A stretch of DNA of 64,000 nt from NCBI RefSeq assembly GCF_001511835.1, contig NZ_LN997848.1:2046001-2110000 (forward strand), in the 5' to 3' direction. Below the pieces are notes generated by a model that was not told the origin of the DNA, did not search any database, and saw only the letters and a list, made by a program, of their open reading frames with translations. The DNA comes from Magnetospirillum sp. XM-1 (GTDB taxonomy: Bacteria; Pseudomonadota; Alphaproteobacteria; Rhodospirillales; Magnetospirillaceae). The translations under genes and the position numbers were made by a program. Below are positions 16,969 to 29,190 of the stretch, piece by piece. Each line of letters opens with the position of its first letter. Positions within the stretch are counted from its first letter, which is position 1.

Positions 16969-17097
16969 CTACTGCCGGGTGCTGGAATGAATGGCGCGGG
17001 GTTCCGCGGCGCTGTCCGATTCCCAGGCGATGGCTTGCAGGGTGCCGGCGCACAGGCCGAGCAACAGGGTGAAGACCAGCAGGCGAACCGAAATCAT
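16969..17097 (-). CDS. Small single-span membrane or exported protein
   Basis: A 42-residue protein starting at ATG 17097 with GGAG 6 bases upstream. It is one hydrophobic helix (VRLLVFTLLLGLCAGTLQAIA) followed by a short polar tail, so it is either a one-span membrane peptide or an exported peptide with cleavage after LQA or AIA. It lies 15 bases upstream of the bfd-like gene and 33 bases downstream of a Fur-like site, suggesting an iron-responsive unit. I know of no named family. Confidence 0.5.
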   Translation of the reverse strand: MISVRLLVFTLLLGLCAGTLQAIAWESDSAAEPRAIHSSTRQ

Positions 17098-17130
17098 GTG
17101 ACGCTCCGAGCGTGTAGGCCACGATCTGAT

Positions 17131-17149
17131 GCAGATGATAATCACTCGC
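17131..17149 (-). promoter_or_regulatory. Fur-box-like site
   Basis: Read on the minus strand the site has core TGATTATCA and matches 12 of 19 positions of the classical Fur consensus by my count. It ends 34 bases before the start of the small membrane protein that precedes the bfd-like gene, where a Fur repressor would block transcription. Function is inferred from position and from the role of Bfd. Confidence 0.4.
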
Positions 17150-17349
17150 AGCTTCGACGCCAATAGTTATTTTGTGTGATACGCAATCGCAACTCGACAC
17201 CCAGCCATGAGAAAGGCTCATGGCGGAAGGGGGCGGGATGGGGAGGCTTGTGTTCCGGTGCCGCTCTTTGGCCCCAAGGCCGCAGCCACCCTGGCGAACC
17301 GGCATGGGCTGGTGTAGCTTCGGCGTTTCCGTAGCCTGAAGGGCGATCG

Positions 17350-19104
17350 ATGACCTTCGAACAGGGGCTGGCGTTCACCATCCTGGGCGCCACCATCTTG
17401 ATGTTCGCGCTGGACAAGCTGCGCTACGACCTGGTGGCGCTGCTGTCGCTGTCGGCCGGGATTCTGGCGGGGCTGGTGCCGCCGGAAAAGGCCTTCCACG
17501 GCTTTTCCGATCCGGTGGTGGTGGTTGTGGCCGCCGCCCTGGTGGTCAGCGCCGGCATCGAGCGTTCGGGCGTCATCGAGCATCTGATGAAGCCGCTGGC
17601 GGCGCTGAAATCCCCCGACGCCCTGATCTGCACCCTGGTGGCGCTGGTGATGGTGCTGTCGGCTTTCATGAAGAATATCGGGGCGCTGGCCATCTTCATT
17701 CCGCTGTCCATCCGTCTGGCCCGGGCGGGGGGAATTCCGGTGTCGCAGATCCTGATGCCGCTGTCGTTCGCCTCGCTGCTGGGCGGGGTAATGACGCTGA
17801 TCGGCACCTCGCCCAACATCATCGTGTCGCGCGTCCGCCTGGAGCTGACCGGCAAGCCCTTCACCATGTTCGACTTCACCCCCGTGGGCGTCGGCATCTG
17901 TCTGGCCGGCATCGGTTTCCTGGCCTTCGCCTGGCGGGTGTTGCCCAAGGACCGCCAGGGCAGCGCGGCGGGCGGCGGCTTCCGCATCGAGGACTACCTG
18001 GCCGAGGTGCGCATCGAGGCCCATTCCCCGCTGATCGGCGCCACGGTGGCCGATCTCGAGCAATTGTTCTCGGGCGGCGCGGTGACGGTGGCCGCCATCA
18101 TCCGTGACCAGGGGCACCGCTATGTCCCCGGCGGGCATTGGGAGTTTTCCGAGAACGACGTCCTGGTGCTCGAAGGCGATCCCATGGCCTTGAAGCCGCT
18201 GCTGGACACCGCCGGGCTGGTGCTGATGGGCGGCGGCGGATTGGGAGGCGAGGACACCACGGTGATGGAAGCGGTGGTGATGCCCAATTCGCCGCTGGTG
18301 GGCAGCTCCGCCGTCCGGAGCGCCATGCGGCGGCGTCACGGCATCGCGCTGCTGGCCATCAGCCGGGGCGGGCGGCACATGATCGAGCGGCTGCGCCAGA
18401 CCGAATTCATGGCCGGCGACGTGCTGGTGGTCGAGGGCAATGGCGAGGCCATGCCCGGCACCCTGGCCCAGCTGGGCTGCCTGCCGCTGGGTCAGAAGGC
18501 CATGCCGTTTGCCCGCAAGTCGGCCTGGCTGCCGGTGGGCATCGCCTTCGCCGCCATGCTGTCGGTGGCGGTGGGCGTCATGCCGGTGGCGCCGGCCTTC
18601 TTCCTGGGGGCGGTGGCCATGGTGCTGCTCGGCTGCCTGCCGCCGCGCGACGCCTACGAGGCCATTCACTGGCCCATCATCATCCTGCTGGGCGCGCTGA
18701 TCCCCATCAGCGACGCCATGAAGAGCACCGGCGCGTCGGACCTGCTGGCCGGATGGCTGGCCATGGCCGCTTCCCAGGTGCCGGTCCACATGGCGCTGGG
18801 GCTGGTGCTGCTGGCCTCCATGCTCCTGGCTCCCTTCCTCCACCACGCCGCCACCGTGCTGTTGATGGGCCCCGTGGCCGCCGGCATGGCCATGAAGATG
18901 GGACTGGCCGTCGATCCCTTCCTGATGGCGGTGGCGCTGGGCGCGGCCAGCGACTTCCTCACCCCCATCGGCCACCAGTGCAACACCCTGGTGATGGGCG
19001 TCGGCGGCTATCGTTTCGGCGATTACTGGCGGCTGGGATTGCCGCTCAGCATCATCGTGCTGGTGTCGGGGACCCTGCTGATCCTGATGTTCTGGCCGAT
19101 TTGA
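17350..19104 (+). CDS. SLC13/DASS-type permease with two TrkA-C domains
   Basis: A 584-residue inner-membrane permease of the ion-transporter superfamily. Two membrane halves (about residues 1-200 and 390-584) flank a cytoplasmic insert carrying two TrkA-C/RCK_C-like domains (about 210-290 and 295-375; DVLVLEGDPMALKPL and DVLVVEGNGEAMPGTL mark their ends). Transport signatures are LIGTSPNIIVSRVRLE in the first half and FLTPIGHQCNTLVMG in the second. This domain order is known for sodium-coupled anion (sulfate, dicarboxylate) permeases; the RCK_C domains probably sense a ligand. ATG 17350 has a weak ribosome site. The substrate is not determined; sulfate or dicarboxylates are the leading options. 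Confidence 0.82.
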   Translation: MTFEQGLAFTILGATILMFALDKLRYDLVALLSLSAGILAGLVPPEKAFHGFSDPVVVVVAAALVVSAGIERSGVIEHLMKPLAALKSPDALICTLVALVMVLSAFMKNIGALAIFIPLSIRLARAGGIPVSQILMPLSFASLLGGVMTLIGTSPNIIVSRVRLELTGKPFTMFDFTPVGVGICLAGIGFLAFAWRVLPKDRQGSAAGGGFRIEDYLAEVRIEAHSPLIGATVADLEQLFSGGAVTVAAIIRDQGHRYVPGGHWEFSENDVLVLEGDPMALKPLLDTAGLVLMGGGGLGGEDTTVMEAVVMPNSPLVGSSAVRSAMRRRHGIALLAISRGGRHMIERLRQTEFMAGDVLVVEGNGEAMPGTLAQLGCLPLGQKAMPFARKSAWLPVGIAFAAMLSVAVGVMPVAPAFFLGAVAMVLLGCLPPRDAYEAIHWPIIILLGALIPISDAMKSTGASDLLAGWLAMAASQVPVHMALGLVLLASMLLAPFLHHAATVLLMGPVAAGMAMKMGLAVDPFLMAVALGAASDFLTPIGHQCNTLVMGVGGYRFGDYWRLGLPLSIIVLVSGTLLILMFWPI

Positions 19105-19364
19105 TTTGACTTCGCGTCTGCGAAAGCGCAGGGTCCGCCGGTCCGGACGATTCGCGTCCGGCTTGCTCGCGGGCAGCGCGCAATGGCCTGGTCCCCCCGA
19201 TGGACCGCCCTTCGCCCCGAGCCTTCTTTCCCTTGCCCATAGCTTCCTGGCCGCGCGTCCGGGAGGAGCCAGACGAAAACCGCATCTTGGCGGCGCTCGT
19301 CCCGCCGTCCGTCCCCGCCCCGTGTGGGCGCGAGGGATGACGGCCTGTTGAAGAAAGAGACCTG

Positions 19365-20816
<1,452 letters not shown>

Positions 20817-20820
20817 TCTT

Positions 20821-20876
20821 GCGGGCGGGACGCCCGCGCTCCGGTAAATCCCATGGAGCGCGGGCGTCTCGCCCGC
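20821..20876. repeat. REP-like palindromic repeat, inverted pair
   Basis: Two 22-base arms (20821-20842 and 20855-20876) are inverted copies with a single mismatch. Each arm is itself a small hairpin, GCGGGCG-GGA-CGCCCGC. The same unit recurs at 25357-25458. It sits just after the DEAD-box gene and just before the end of the convergent NUDIX gene, the usual place for REP elements. Confidence 0.8.
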
Positions 20877-20884
20877 TTACCGTC

Positions 20885-21310
20885 TCAGCCCAGCACCATG
20901 CGGGCCAGGCGCGGTGCGTTGACGCTGACCGGCAGCGCGCCGCCCTCGATCTCGGCCAGGGTGAACCAGCCCACCGCCTCGGCGTCGTCGGCGGCCACCG
21001 GCTCTCCCCTGGGCTCCAGGCAACGCACCACGTTGAGGACGTAGTGGTAGCGGATGCGGCCCTCTTCATCGGGGCTGATCACTTCGAACACATCGACCAC
21101 GCCCTTGGCCTGGGCGGCAAGCCCGGTCTCCTCGGCCAGTTCGCGCAGCGCGGCCGCCGCCAGGGTCTCGCCCACCTCGACCAATCCGCCGGGAAAGCCC
21201 CATTTGCCGCGATCGGGCTCCTTGGCGCGCCGGACCATCAGCAGGCGGCCGCCGCGCTCGACCAGGGCCAGCACGCCGGGCAGGGGGTGGGACGGATATT
21301 CTCGCGCCAT
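20885..21310 (-). CDS. NUDIX hydrolase
   Basis: A 141-residue NUDIX enzyme. The 23-residue Nudix box is complete: GGLVEVGETL, then RELAEETGL, with the catalytic glutamates of RE-x-x-EE. The N-terminal strand VLALVERGGRLLMVRRAKEP and the PGG of GKWGFPGGLVE are typical of ADP-ribose or NADH pyrophosphatases of the MutT-like subgroup. Substrates of this kind are nucleoside diphosphates linked to another moiety; the exact one is unknown. I start at ATG 21310, where GGAGAGAG lies 6 bases upstream; the frame stays open further upstream without protein-like content. It converges with the DEAD-box gene across a REP repeat. Confidence 0.87.
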   Translation of the reverse strand: MAREYPSHPLPGVLALVERGGRLLMVRRAKEPDRGKWGFPGGLVEVGETLAAAALRELAEETGLAAQAKGVVDVFEVISPDEEGRIRYHYVLNVVRCLEPRGEPVAADDAEAVGWFTLAEIEGGALPVSVNAPRLARMVLG

Positions 21311-21451
21311 GGGGCTCTCTCTCCAATTCTTCCGACAATAGGGGCGACCGGCGTCGATGTCACTTCCGGACGGCTTGCCACGCGGCGGGGGCGGCTCTAG
21401 TATGGAACCTCTTGAATTTTCACTCTGGTCAAGTGGGCCGACGGGGTTCTC

Positions 21452-22945
21452 ATGGGGTTGGCCGCCTTGCGGGCGCCGGACGTGACAGCCGGCACGATGC
21501 CGAAACCGCACGAGCGTGTCGCCGTGCGGATGGGGTTGCTTTTTGCCGCGCTCGCCGCGTTCGTCGTCGGAATCGCCGCCTTGGCGGTCTGGGTCTCGTG
21601 GCCGGACGAGGCCGAGCGCAGCCTCGGCTGGCTGCTGGCCGGGCTGGTGCCCATGCTGGTGGGCGTGTCATTCGTCATCGGCATGGTGATCGGGCAAGGA
21701 ATCGACCGTCGTCTGGCGGCGGCAAATCCTTCGTCGCCGCAGGCCGGGGCCGAGTGGTGGAACGACCCTCTCGGCCTCGACGCCGCCTTCCGTTCGCTGG
21801 CGCGCCGCTACGAGCAATCCATCCGGGACGTGGAGCGGCGCGGCCATGCGCTGGTGGCCAATGCCGAACGGGTGGCCCAGCTGGGCTCGGCCGAGCGCGA
21901 CCTGCTGACCGGGATCGGACGCTGGTCGGACGAGTTCCACGCCATCCTCGGCATCACGCCGGGCAGCTGCGTCCCATCGGCAGAGGTCTTTCTCGAGGTG
22001 GTCCATCCCGGCGACCGGGCCGACGTGGCCGAAATCCTGCGCTCGGCCACCGAAGGCGGGGGGCGGCGCGAGGCTGAATTCCGCATCGTCCGTCCCGACG
22101 GCGAGGTCCGGATGCTGCGCGGCGGCGTCGAGGTGGCCTGCGACGCCGACGGACGGCCGGTGCGGCTGGATTCGACCATTCAGGACATCACCGAGCGCAA
22201 GCGGCTGGAGAACGAGCTGGACGGCCTGATCCGGGAATTGTGGCGCTCCAACGAGGAGCTGGAGCAGTTCGCCTATGTGGCGTCCCATGACCTTCGCCAG
22301 CCGCTGCGGGTGGTCGGCAGCTACGTTTCGCTGCTGGAAGAGGAACTGATGGGCAGCCTGGGCGGCGAGTCCCTGGAATACATGGGCTTCGTGCGCGACG
22401 GCGTGCGGCGCATGGACCGGCTGATCACCGACCTGCTGGCCTATTCCCGGGTCGGCAGGGTCATCGGCGATGCGCCCTTCCCGGTGGCCGAAGCGGTCGA
22501 TTCGGCGCTTTCCGACCTGCAGATCGAGATCGAGGATTCCGTGGCCGTGGTCGGCGTGGCCTCGAACCTGCCCATCCTTTACGGGGACCGGGGCGAGATG
22601 GAGCGCCTGTTCCTCAACCTGATCGGCAACGCGCTGAAATACCGCCGCCCCGACCATCCGCCCCATGTCTCGGTCGAGTGCGAGGACGCCGGCGATGAAT
22701 GGCTGTTCCGGGTCCGTGACAACGGCATCGGCATTCCGCAGGAATATGCCGAGAGGGTGTTCGGCATCTTCCAGCGCCTGCATGCCCGCGACGAATACGA
22801 AGGCACCGGCGTCGGGCTGGCCATCGTCAAGAAGATCATCGACCGCCATGGCGGCTCCATCCGGGTGGAGCCGTGGGAGGGCGAGGGGACGGTGATGGCC
22901 TTCAACTGGCCCAAGGCCCCCCGCCACCCCGAGGCGGAGAGCTGA
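21452..22945 (+). CDS. PAS-domain sensor histidine kinase
   Basis: A 497-residue kinase with two N-terminal membrane helices (about residues 28-50 and 58-80) and hardly any periplasmic loop. A PAS/PAC domain follows (about 130-250, ending STIQDITERKRLE), so the signal is probably sensed in the cytoplasm. The H-box is YVASHDLRQPLRVVGSY, the phytochrome-like type. The ATPase has an N-box (NLIGNALKYR), G1 (DNGIGIPQEY), F-box (VFGIFQRLH) and G2 (GTGVGLAIVKK). A CheY/Rcp1-like regulator begins 77 bases downstream and a hybrid kinase follows, forming one probable operon. An alternative start is ATG 21497. Confidence 0.88.
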   Translation: MGLAALRAPDVTAGTMPKPHERVAVRMGLLFAALAAFVVGIAALAVWVSWPDEAERSLGWLLAGLVPMLVGVSFVIGMVIGQGIDRRLAAANPSSPQAGAEWWNDPLGLDAAFRSLARRYEQSIRDVERRGHALVANAERVAQLGSAERDLLTGIGRWSDEFHAILGITPGSCVPSAEVFLEVVHPGDRADVAEILRSATEGGGRREAEFRIVRPDGEVRMLRGGVEVACDADGRPVRLDSTIQDITERKRLENELDGLIRELWRSNEELEQFAYVASHDLRQPLRVVGSYVSLLEEELMGSLGGESLEYMGFVRDGVRRMDRLITDLLAYSRVGRVIGDAPFPVAEAVDSALSDLQIEIEDSVAVVGVASNLPILYGDRGEMERLFLNLIGNALKYRRPDHPPHVSVECEDAGDEWLFRVRDNGIGIPQEYAERVFGIFQRLHARDEYEGTGVGLAIVKKIIDRHGGSIRVEPWEGEGTVMAFNWPKAPRHPEAES

Positions 22946-23022
22946 TCCACCGAGCCGGGCCTTGCGCCGGAAGGTGAATTGAGACAGGGTCTCTATGGGT
23001 ATCCAATCATCCGGACGGCGAC

Positions 23023-23453
23023 GTGGCTTCCAGGGACATTCACGACATCTTGCTGGTGGAGGACGACCCCGGCGATGCCGGTCTGGTCCGCATCGCCCTG
23101 CGGCGATCACGGCATAGCTGCCGCCTGCATCACGTCAAGGACGGCGACGAGGCCATGGGCTTCCTGCGCCGGGACGAGGCCCATTCCCAGGCCCCGCGCC
23201 CCGACCTGATCCTGCTCGACCTCAACCTGCCGGGCCGTAACGGCCACGAGATCCTCGAGGAAATCCGCGCCGATTCCGCCTTGTGCTCCATTCCGGTGGT
23301 GATTCTCTCCACCTCGGGGGCCGAGCGCGACATCAAGAAGGCCTATGCCCTGGGAGCCAGCAGCTACGTGTCCAAGCCCATGGACGTGGAGGCCTTCACC
23401 GCCGCCATCCATTCCATCGGGGATTTCTGGTTCGGCACCGCCCAGTTGCCCAC

Positions 23454-23457
<4 letters not shown>
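23023..23457 (+). CDS. Single-domain response regulator (Rcp1/CheY-like)
   Basis: A 144-residue stand-alone receiver domain. The acidic pocket is in LLVEDDPGDAGLV, the phospho-acceptor Asp in LLDLNLPGRNG, the switch Thr/Ser in VILSTSGA, and the conserved Lys in YVSKPMDVEAF. The DDPGDA and DLNLPGRNG forms are typical of Rcp1-type regulators that serve phytochrome-like kinases, which fits the H-box of the kinase just upstream. The start is GTG 23023. Its stop overlaps the start of the next gene by four bases (ATGA), so the two are translationally coupled. With no output domain, it should act by protein contact or in a phosphorelay. Confidence 0.88.
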
Positions 23458-25346
<1,889 letters not shown>

Positions 25347-25356
25347 CAAAGGGGAT

Positions 25357-25458
25357 GCGGGCGGGACGCCCGCGCTCCAAGGGAAAAGGCCGTGGCCGGA
25401 GCGCGGGCGTCCCGCCCGCATCCCTCAGCCGACCTGGGAGCGCGGGCGTCCCGCCCGC
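25357..25458. repeat. REP-like palindromic repeats, three copies
   Basis: Copies at 25357-25378 (forward), 25398-25419 and 25437-25458 (both inverted; these two are direct repeats with a 39-base period). Each contains the GCGGGCG-GGA-CGCCCGC hairpin, and they are near-identical to the pair at 20821-20876. They fill the gap between two convergent genes, the hybrid kinase and cheB. Confidence 0.82.
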
Positions 25459-25465
25459 ATCCCCC

Positions 25466-26566
25466 TCAGCCGGCCAGCTTGCGGATCAGATCGCCGATCT
25501 CGGCCAGCGGCAGGATCGCCTTGCACAGCCCCGTCTGGGCGGTGGCGCCCGGCATGCCGTAGACCACCGAGGTGGCCTCGTCCTGGGCATAGAGCTGGCC
25601 GCCGGCCTCGGCCACCACCCGGCCGCCCTTGGCTCCGTCGCTGCCCATGCCGGTCAGCACCACCGCCACGGCGCGGTTGCCCCAGGCCGCCGACACGCTG
25701 CGGAACATGGGGTCCACCGCCGGCTTGCAGAAGTTCTCCGGCGGCGCGTCCGACAGCCTGATCAGCATTTCGCCCCCCTTGCGCTCGGCCAGCATGTGCT
25801 TGCCTCCCGGGGCGACGTAGACCCGGCCGGCGACGATCTTCTCGCCATCCTTGCCCTCGGCGGCGACCAGCCCGCTGGTCTGGGTGATATGCTCGGCCAG
25901 GATGCCGGTGAAGGTCGGCGGCATGTGCTGGGTGATCAGGATGGGGATGCGGGGCTTTGTTCCCCGCAGCTTGCCGAAGATGTCGAACAGCGCCTGCGGT
26001 CCGCCGGTGGACGAACCGATGGCCAGGACCTCCACCGGCCCCGATGGCGGAATGGACGCGGGCCGGGGCGGCGGAGCGGCGGCCGGACGAAGGGCGGCGG
26101 CCGGCTGGGCGGTCACGGTGGGGCGCAGCTTGCGCGCCGCCAGACTCTTGATCTTGTCGGTCAGCTCGCGCTTGAACCCGCCCGCTCCCGACATTTCCGA
26201 ACTGGCCGAGGGCTTGGGGATGTAGTCGGCGGCGCCGGCTCGCAGCGCCTGGAAGGTCACGCTGGCACCCCGCTGGGTCAGCGAGGACAGCATGATCACC
26301 CGTATGCCGGGCACCGCCTTCAGGATGCCGGGCAGCGCGGTCAGCCCGTCCATCACCGGCATTTCGATGTCCAGGACGACCACGTCCACCGGAGTGCGGG
26401 CCAGGGCGGCGATGGCCTGCTCGCCGTTGGAGGCCTGGGCCGCCACCGTGATGGCCGGGTCCTCGGCCAGGATGCGGGCCACCAGGCCACGGACAATGGC
26501 GGAATCATCGACCAGCATGACCTTGACGGCGCCTGCGGCGGAAGGCGTGGGAGACCCGGGAATCAT
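25466..26566 (-). CDS. cheB: CheB-type protein-glutamate methylesterase
   Basis: A 366-residue two-domain protein. The N-terminal receiver (VMLVDDSAIVRGLVAR; acceptor Asp in VVVLDIEMPVMDG; KPSA near residue 120) is joined by a proline/alanine-rich linker to the CheB catalytic domain. The catalytic domain has Ser in GSSTGGPQAL, His in TQHMPPTFTG and Asp in GMGSDGAKG. CheB demethylates or deamidates chemoreceptors to reset chemotaxis. No cheR, cheA, cheW or receptor gene is adjacent, so this is an orphan copy that may serve a receptor cluster elsewhere or an alternative pathway. An AAGGG sits about 8 bases before ATG 26566. Confidence 0.9.
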   Translation of the reverse strand: MIPGSPTPSAAGAVKVMLVDDSAIVRGLVARILAEDPAITVAAQASNGEQAIAALARTPVDVVVLDIEMPVMDGLTALPGILKAVPGIRVIMLSSLTQRGASVTFQALRAGAADYIPKPSASSEMSGAGGFKRELTDKIKSLAARKLRPTVTAQPAAALRPAAAPPPRPASIPPSGPVEVLAIGSSTGGPQALFDIFGKLRGTKPRIPILITQHMPPTFTGILAEHITQTSGLVAAEGKDGEKIVAGRVYVAPGGKHMLAERKGGEMLIRLSDAPPENFCKPAVDPMFRSVSAAWGNRAVAVVLTGMGSDGAKGGRVVAEAGGQLYAQDEATSVVYGMPGATAQTGLCKAILPLAEIGDLIRKLAG

Positions 26567-26705
26567 GCAGAGCCCTTAGATGCGGAATTCACTCATGTTC
26601 GATGGTAGCGCCCCCTTTCCGCGCTTGTCCATGCAGGGTGGGGCAGGGCCGGCATGCGCTACGGTGGCTTGATGTTATGTCCTAGGTATGTAAGTATCTG
26701 GCCCT

Positions 26706-27107
26706 ATGAAGATCGAGTGGAACGCACGATACGAGACGGGCATCGCCGAGGTGGACGAGGACCATCGCCGGCTGGTGGATCTTATCAACGATCTAGATGC
26801 CATGCTCGACGGTACCGGCGACCTGGGGCGGATCGGCATGATCATCGACGCCCTGGTCGACTATACCGATTACCACTTCAGCCGCGAGGAGAGGCTGATG
26901 GCCGGCGTGGGCTATGCCGAGGCGGCGGACCATGCCCTGACCCACACCGAGTTCGGCCATTTCCTCGGCGAGTTGGTGGGAGGATGCATGGTCAATCCCA
27001 GCCGGGAGGCCGCAATCCGGGTGAACGACTATCTGCGGGAATGGCTGTTGGACCACATTCTGGTCGAAGACATGAAATTCGTCCCCGTCGTCAAGGCGGG
27101 GAGCTGA
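26706..27107 (+). CDS. Bacteriohemerythrin
   Basis: A 133-residue single-domain hemerythrin with all ligand motifs: IAEVDEDHRRLVDLI, DYHFSREERLM, HALTHTEFGHF and DHILVEDMKF. Its length equals that of the one at 6840-7241 but the sequence is clearly diverged, so these are old paralogues. The ribosome site is poor. It converges with a small Cys protein 10 bases away and lies between cheB and a PAS kinase. Probable role: reversible O2 binding for storage or sensing. Confidence 0.9.
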   Translation: MKIEWNARYETGIAEVDEDHRRLVDLINDLDAMLDGTGDLGRIGMIIDALVDYTDYHFSREERLMAGVGYAEAADHALTHTEFGHFLGELVGGCMVNPSREAAIRVNDYLREWLLDHILVEDMKFVPVVKAGS

Positions 27108-27116
27108 GCCCCAGCA

Positions 27117-27278
27117 TCAGACCTTCGCGAAGAAGGCGTATCGCAGACTGTCGCGGATGAAGAAATCGCATCCGCGACTTTCTTTTTTCTCCGTGAAGAC
27201 GTCGCCGATGGTGCAATTCCATCCGCTCCAGTAGGTGCAGTCCCGGCATTCGCGCCGCTTGGCTTTTTCGCCCGCCAC
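27117..27278 (-). CDS. Small cysteine-rich protein
   Basis: A 53-residue protein starting at GTG 27278 with GGGAGAGG a few bases upstream. It has four cysteines: C-x-x-C near residues 11-14 (RRECRDCTYW), one near 22 (WNCTIGD) and one near 37 (SRGCDFF), a spacing that could hold a zinc ion or an Fe-S cluster. It is basic at the N-terminus and rich in aromatics at the C-terminus. The frame was judged coding by composition and ribosome site; longer readings of this strand run into antisense of the kinase gene. Function unknown. Its closeness to a hemerythrin gene (10 bases, convergent) may or may not matter. Confidence 0.55.
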   Translation of the reverse strand: MAGEKAKRRECRDCTYWSGWNCTIGDVFTEKKESRGCDFFIRDSLRYAFFAKV

Positions 27279-27518
27279 AGTACCTCTCCCTATTTGCCGT
27301 TGGCGCGGCGGAGAATAGCGGTGGAGTGCGACGGATCCATGACGGCGCCATGACCGTTTCGGGTCGGGATATCGCAACGATGACGCCGGAGAGACCTTCC
27401 CGGGGGTAAAACCACCACGGCTTGCGGTCGGCGGCGGGGCCGGTCGGCGAGGGGGCTTGACGCGGCCGATGGCAAGGGGCCCTAATTCCGGCCGGTTCCT
27501 TCGACCCGAGAGGCAAGC

Positions 27519-29099
27519 GTGCAGCCCTCCATGGCAACTACCGACTTTCATCGGACCCTGCTGGCGACCATGGCCGAGGGTGTGGTGGTTCAGGACGCCC
27601 TGCGCTGCATCATCTTCGCCAATGCCGCCGCGTCGCGGATTCTCGGCCAAAGCCTGGAGGACCTGATCGGCAAGACCTGCAACGTCGAGGATTGGGACGC
27701 CACCCGTTTCGAGGGGCCGCCGCTGACCAATGCCGACCATCCCGCCACATTGGCCCTGACCACGGGCCAGCCGGCGGGACCCATGGTGATGGGAATCCTC
27801 CGGGGAAGCGAGCGGGTCTGGCTCCGGCTGCAGGCGATGCCCATCCATATCGATTCGGGCGAGTCCCGGGCCGTGCTCATCACCTTCACCGAGATTTCCG
27901 ATCTGATCGAATCCAAGACCCGCCTGAGCGACGCTCTGGGGCGGCTCGAACAGGCCCACGCCGCCAAGCAGTCGCTGACCGAGCGGTTGGCGGAGTTCCT
28001 CGGGCGTCAGCTGGACGTGTCGCTGGAGACCCTGGCCGAAAGCGAGCAGCGCTTCCGCCTGGCCATGGAGCTGGGCACCTCGGTGGCCTTCACCCTGGAT
28101 CTGGATCTGCGCTACACCTGGGCCCATTCCTGCCAGGTCGGATTCGGCGACGCGGAACTGATCGGCAAGACCGAATACGACCTTTTCACCCGCGACACGG
28201 CCGATCAGCTGTGCGCCATCTATCGCGGCGTGATCGAGACGGGCGTCTCGGTGCGCTGCGACGTGCAGGTCCAAAGCCTGGCCATGCCCAGGCCGCAATA
28301 TTTCGACCTGATCGCGCGCCGTCTCTACGACGCCCGGGGCGAGACCATCGGCCTGATTTGCGCCGCCATCGACATCACCGACCGCAAGCAGACGGAATTG
28401 GAGCTGCGTCAGGCCAAGGAGGCGGCCGAGCGCGCCTCGGCCTCCAAGTCGCGCTTCCTGGCCGCCGCCAGCCACGACCTCAGCCAGCCCATGCAGGCGC
28501 TGCAGATGTATTGCGCCATCCTGGCCGAGCGCCAGCCCGAACCGGGGGTGAAGGCCAAGCAATGCGCCAATCAGCTGTCGCGCCAGCTCAAGGCGCTTCT
28601 CAGCATGTCGCGCCTGGATGCCGGCGGCATGACGGTGACCCGCAGCCGCATCCCGCTGGGAGAGTTGCTCGACCAGGTGGCCGCCGCCAGCCGTCCGACC
28701 GCCGAAGCCAAGGGTTTGAGCCTGCGGGTGGTCAAGACCGCCCTGGCCTGCGAGAGCGACGCGACATTGATGGAGCGCCTTTTGGGCAATCTGGTGTCCA
28801 ACGCCGTCCGCTACACCGAACGGGGGGGAGTGGTCATCGGCTGCCGCCGCCGCCAGGGCCGCATCCGCATCGAAGTCTGGGACAGCGGCATCGGCATCGC
28901 CGAGGAAAACCTGCCGTTCATCTTCGAAGAGCTTTACCAGTTGAACAATCCGACCCGGCGCGCCGACCAAGGATTAGGACTGGGACTGGCCATTGTCGAG
29001 CGAATCGCCCGAATCCTGGGTATCTCCGTTTCGGTCCGCTCTGTCTTTGGGAGAGGTTCGGTCTTTGCCCTGGACTTGCCCTGCCCATATGACGTTTGA
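27519..29099 (+). CDS. Soluble double-PAS sensor histidine kinase
   Basis: A 526-residue cytoplasmic kinase without membrane helices. PAS 1 is about residues 10-130 (AEGVVVQDALRCIIFANAA; RAVLITFTEISDLI), then a coiled coil, then PAS 2 (about 175-295, ending ICAAIDITDRKQTE). The H-box is FLAAASHDLSQPMQALQMY. The ATPase has an N-box (NLVSNAVRYTE), G1 (DSGIGIAEEN) and G2 (GLGLGLAIVER). This class often carries a C-terminal receiver, which is absent here. GTG 27519 has GAGG 6 bases upstream; ATG 27531 is the alternative. No regulator gene adjoins it; mlaA begins 91 bases downstream. Confidence 0.87.
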   Translation: MQPSMATTDFHRTLLATMAEGVVVQDALRCIIFANAAASRILGQSLEDLIGKTCNVEDWDATRFEGPPLTNADHPATLALTTGQPAGPMVMGILRGSERVWLRLQAMPIHIDSGESRAVLITFTEISDLIESKTRLSDALGRLEQAHAAKQSLTERLAEFLGRQLDVSLETLAESEQRFRLAMELGTSVAFTLDLDLRYTWAHSCQVGFGDAELIGKTEYDLFTRDTADQLCAIYRGVIETGVSVRCDVQVQSLAMPRPQYFDLIARRLYDARGETIGLICAAIDITDRKQTELELRQAKEAAERASASKSRFLAAASHDLSQPMQALQMYCAILAERQPEPGVKAKQCANQLSRQLKALLSMSRLDAGGMTVTRSRIPLGELLDQVAAASRPTAEAKGLSLRVVKTALACESDATLMERLLGNLVSNAVRYTERGGVVIGCRRRQGRIRIEVWDSGIGIAEENLPFIFEELYQLNNPTRRADQGLGLGLAIVERIARILGISVSVRSVFGRGSVFALDLPCPYDV

Positions 29100-29190
29100 C
29101 CTCGGGGCCGGAGTGGATATTATGCCGGCCCGGGGGGCGGTGTGCATTGGATGTGCCCGCCGGGGTTCCACCGGTTGGAGGTCTTTTACG

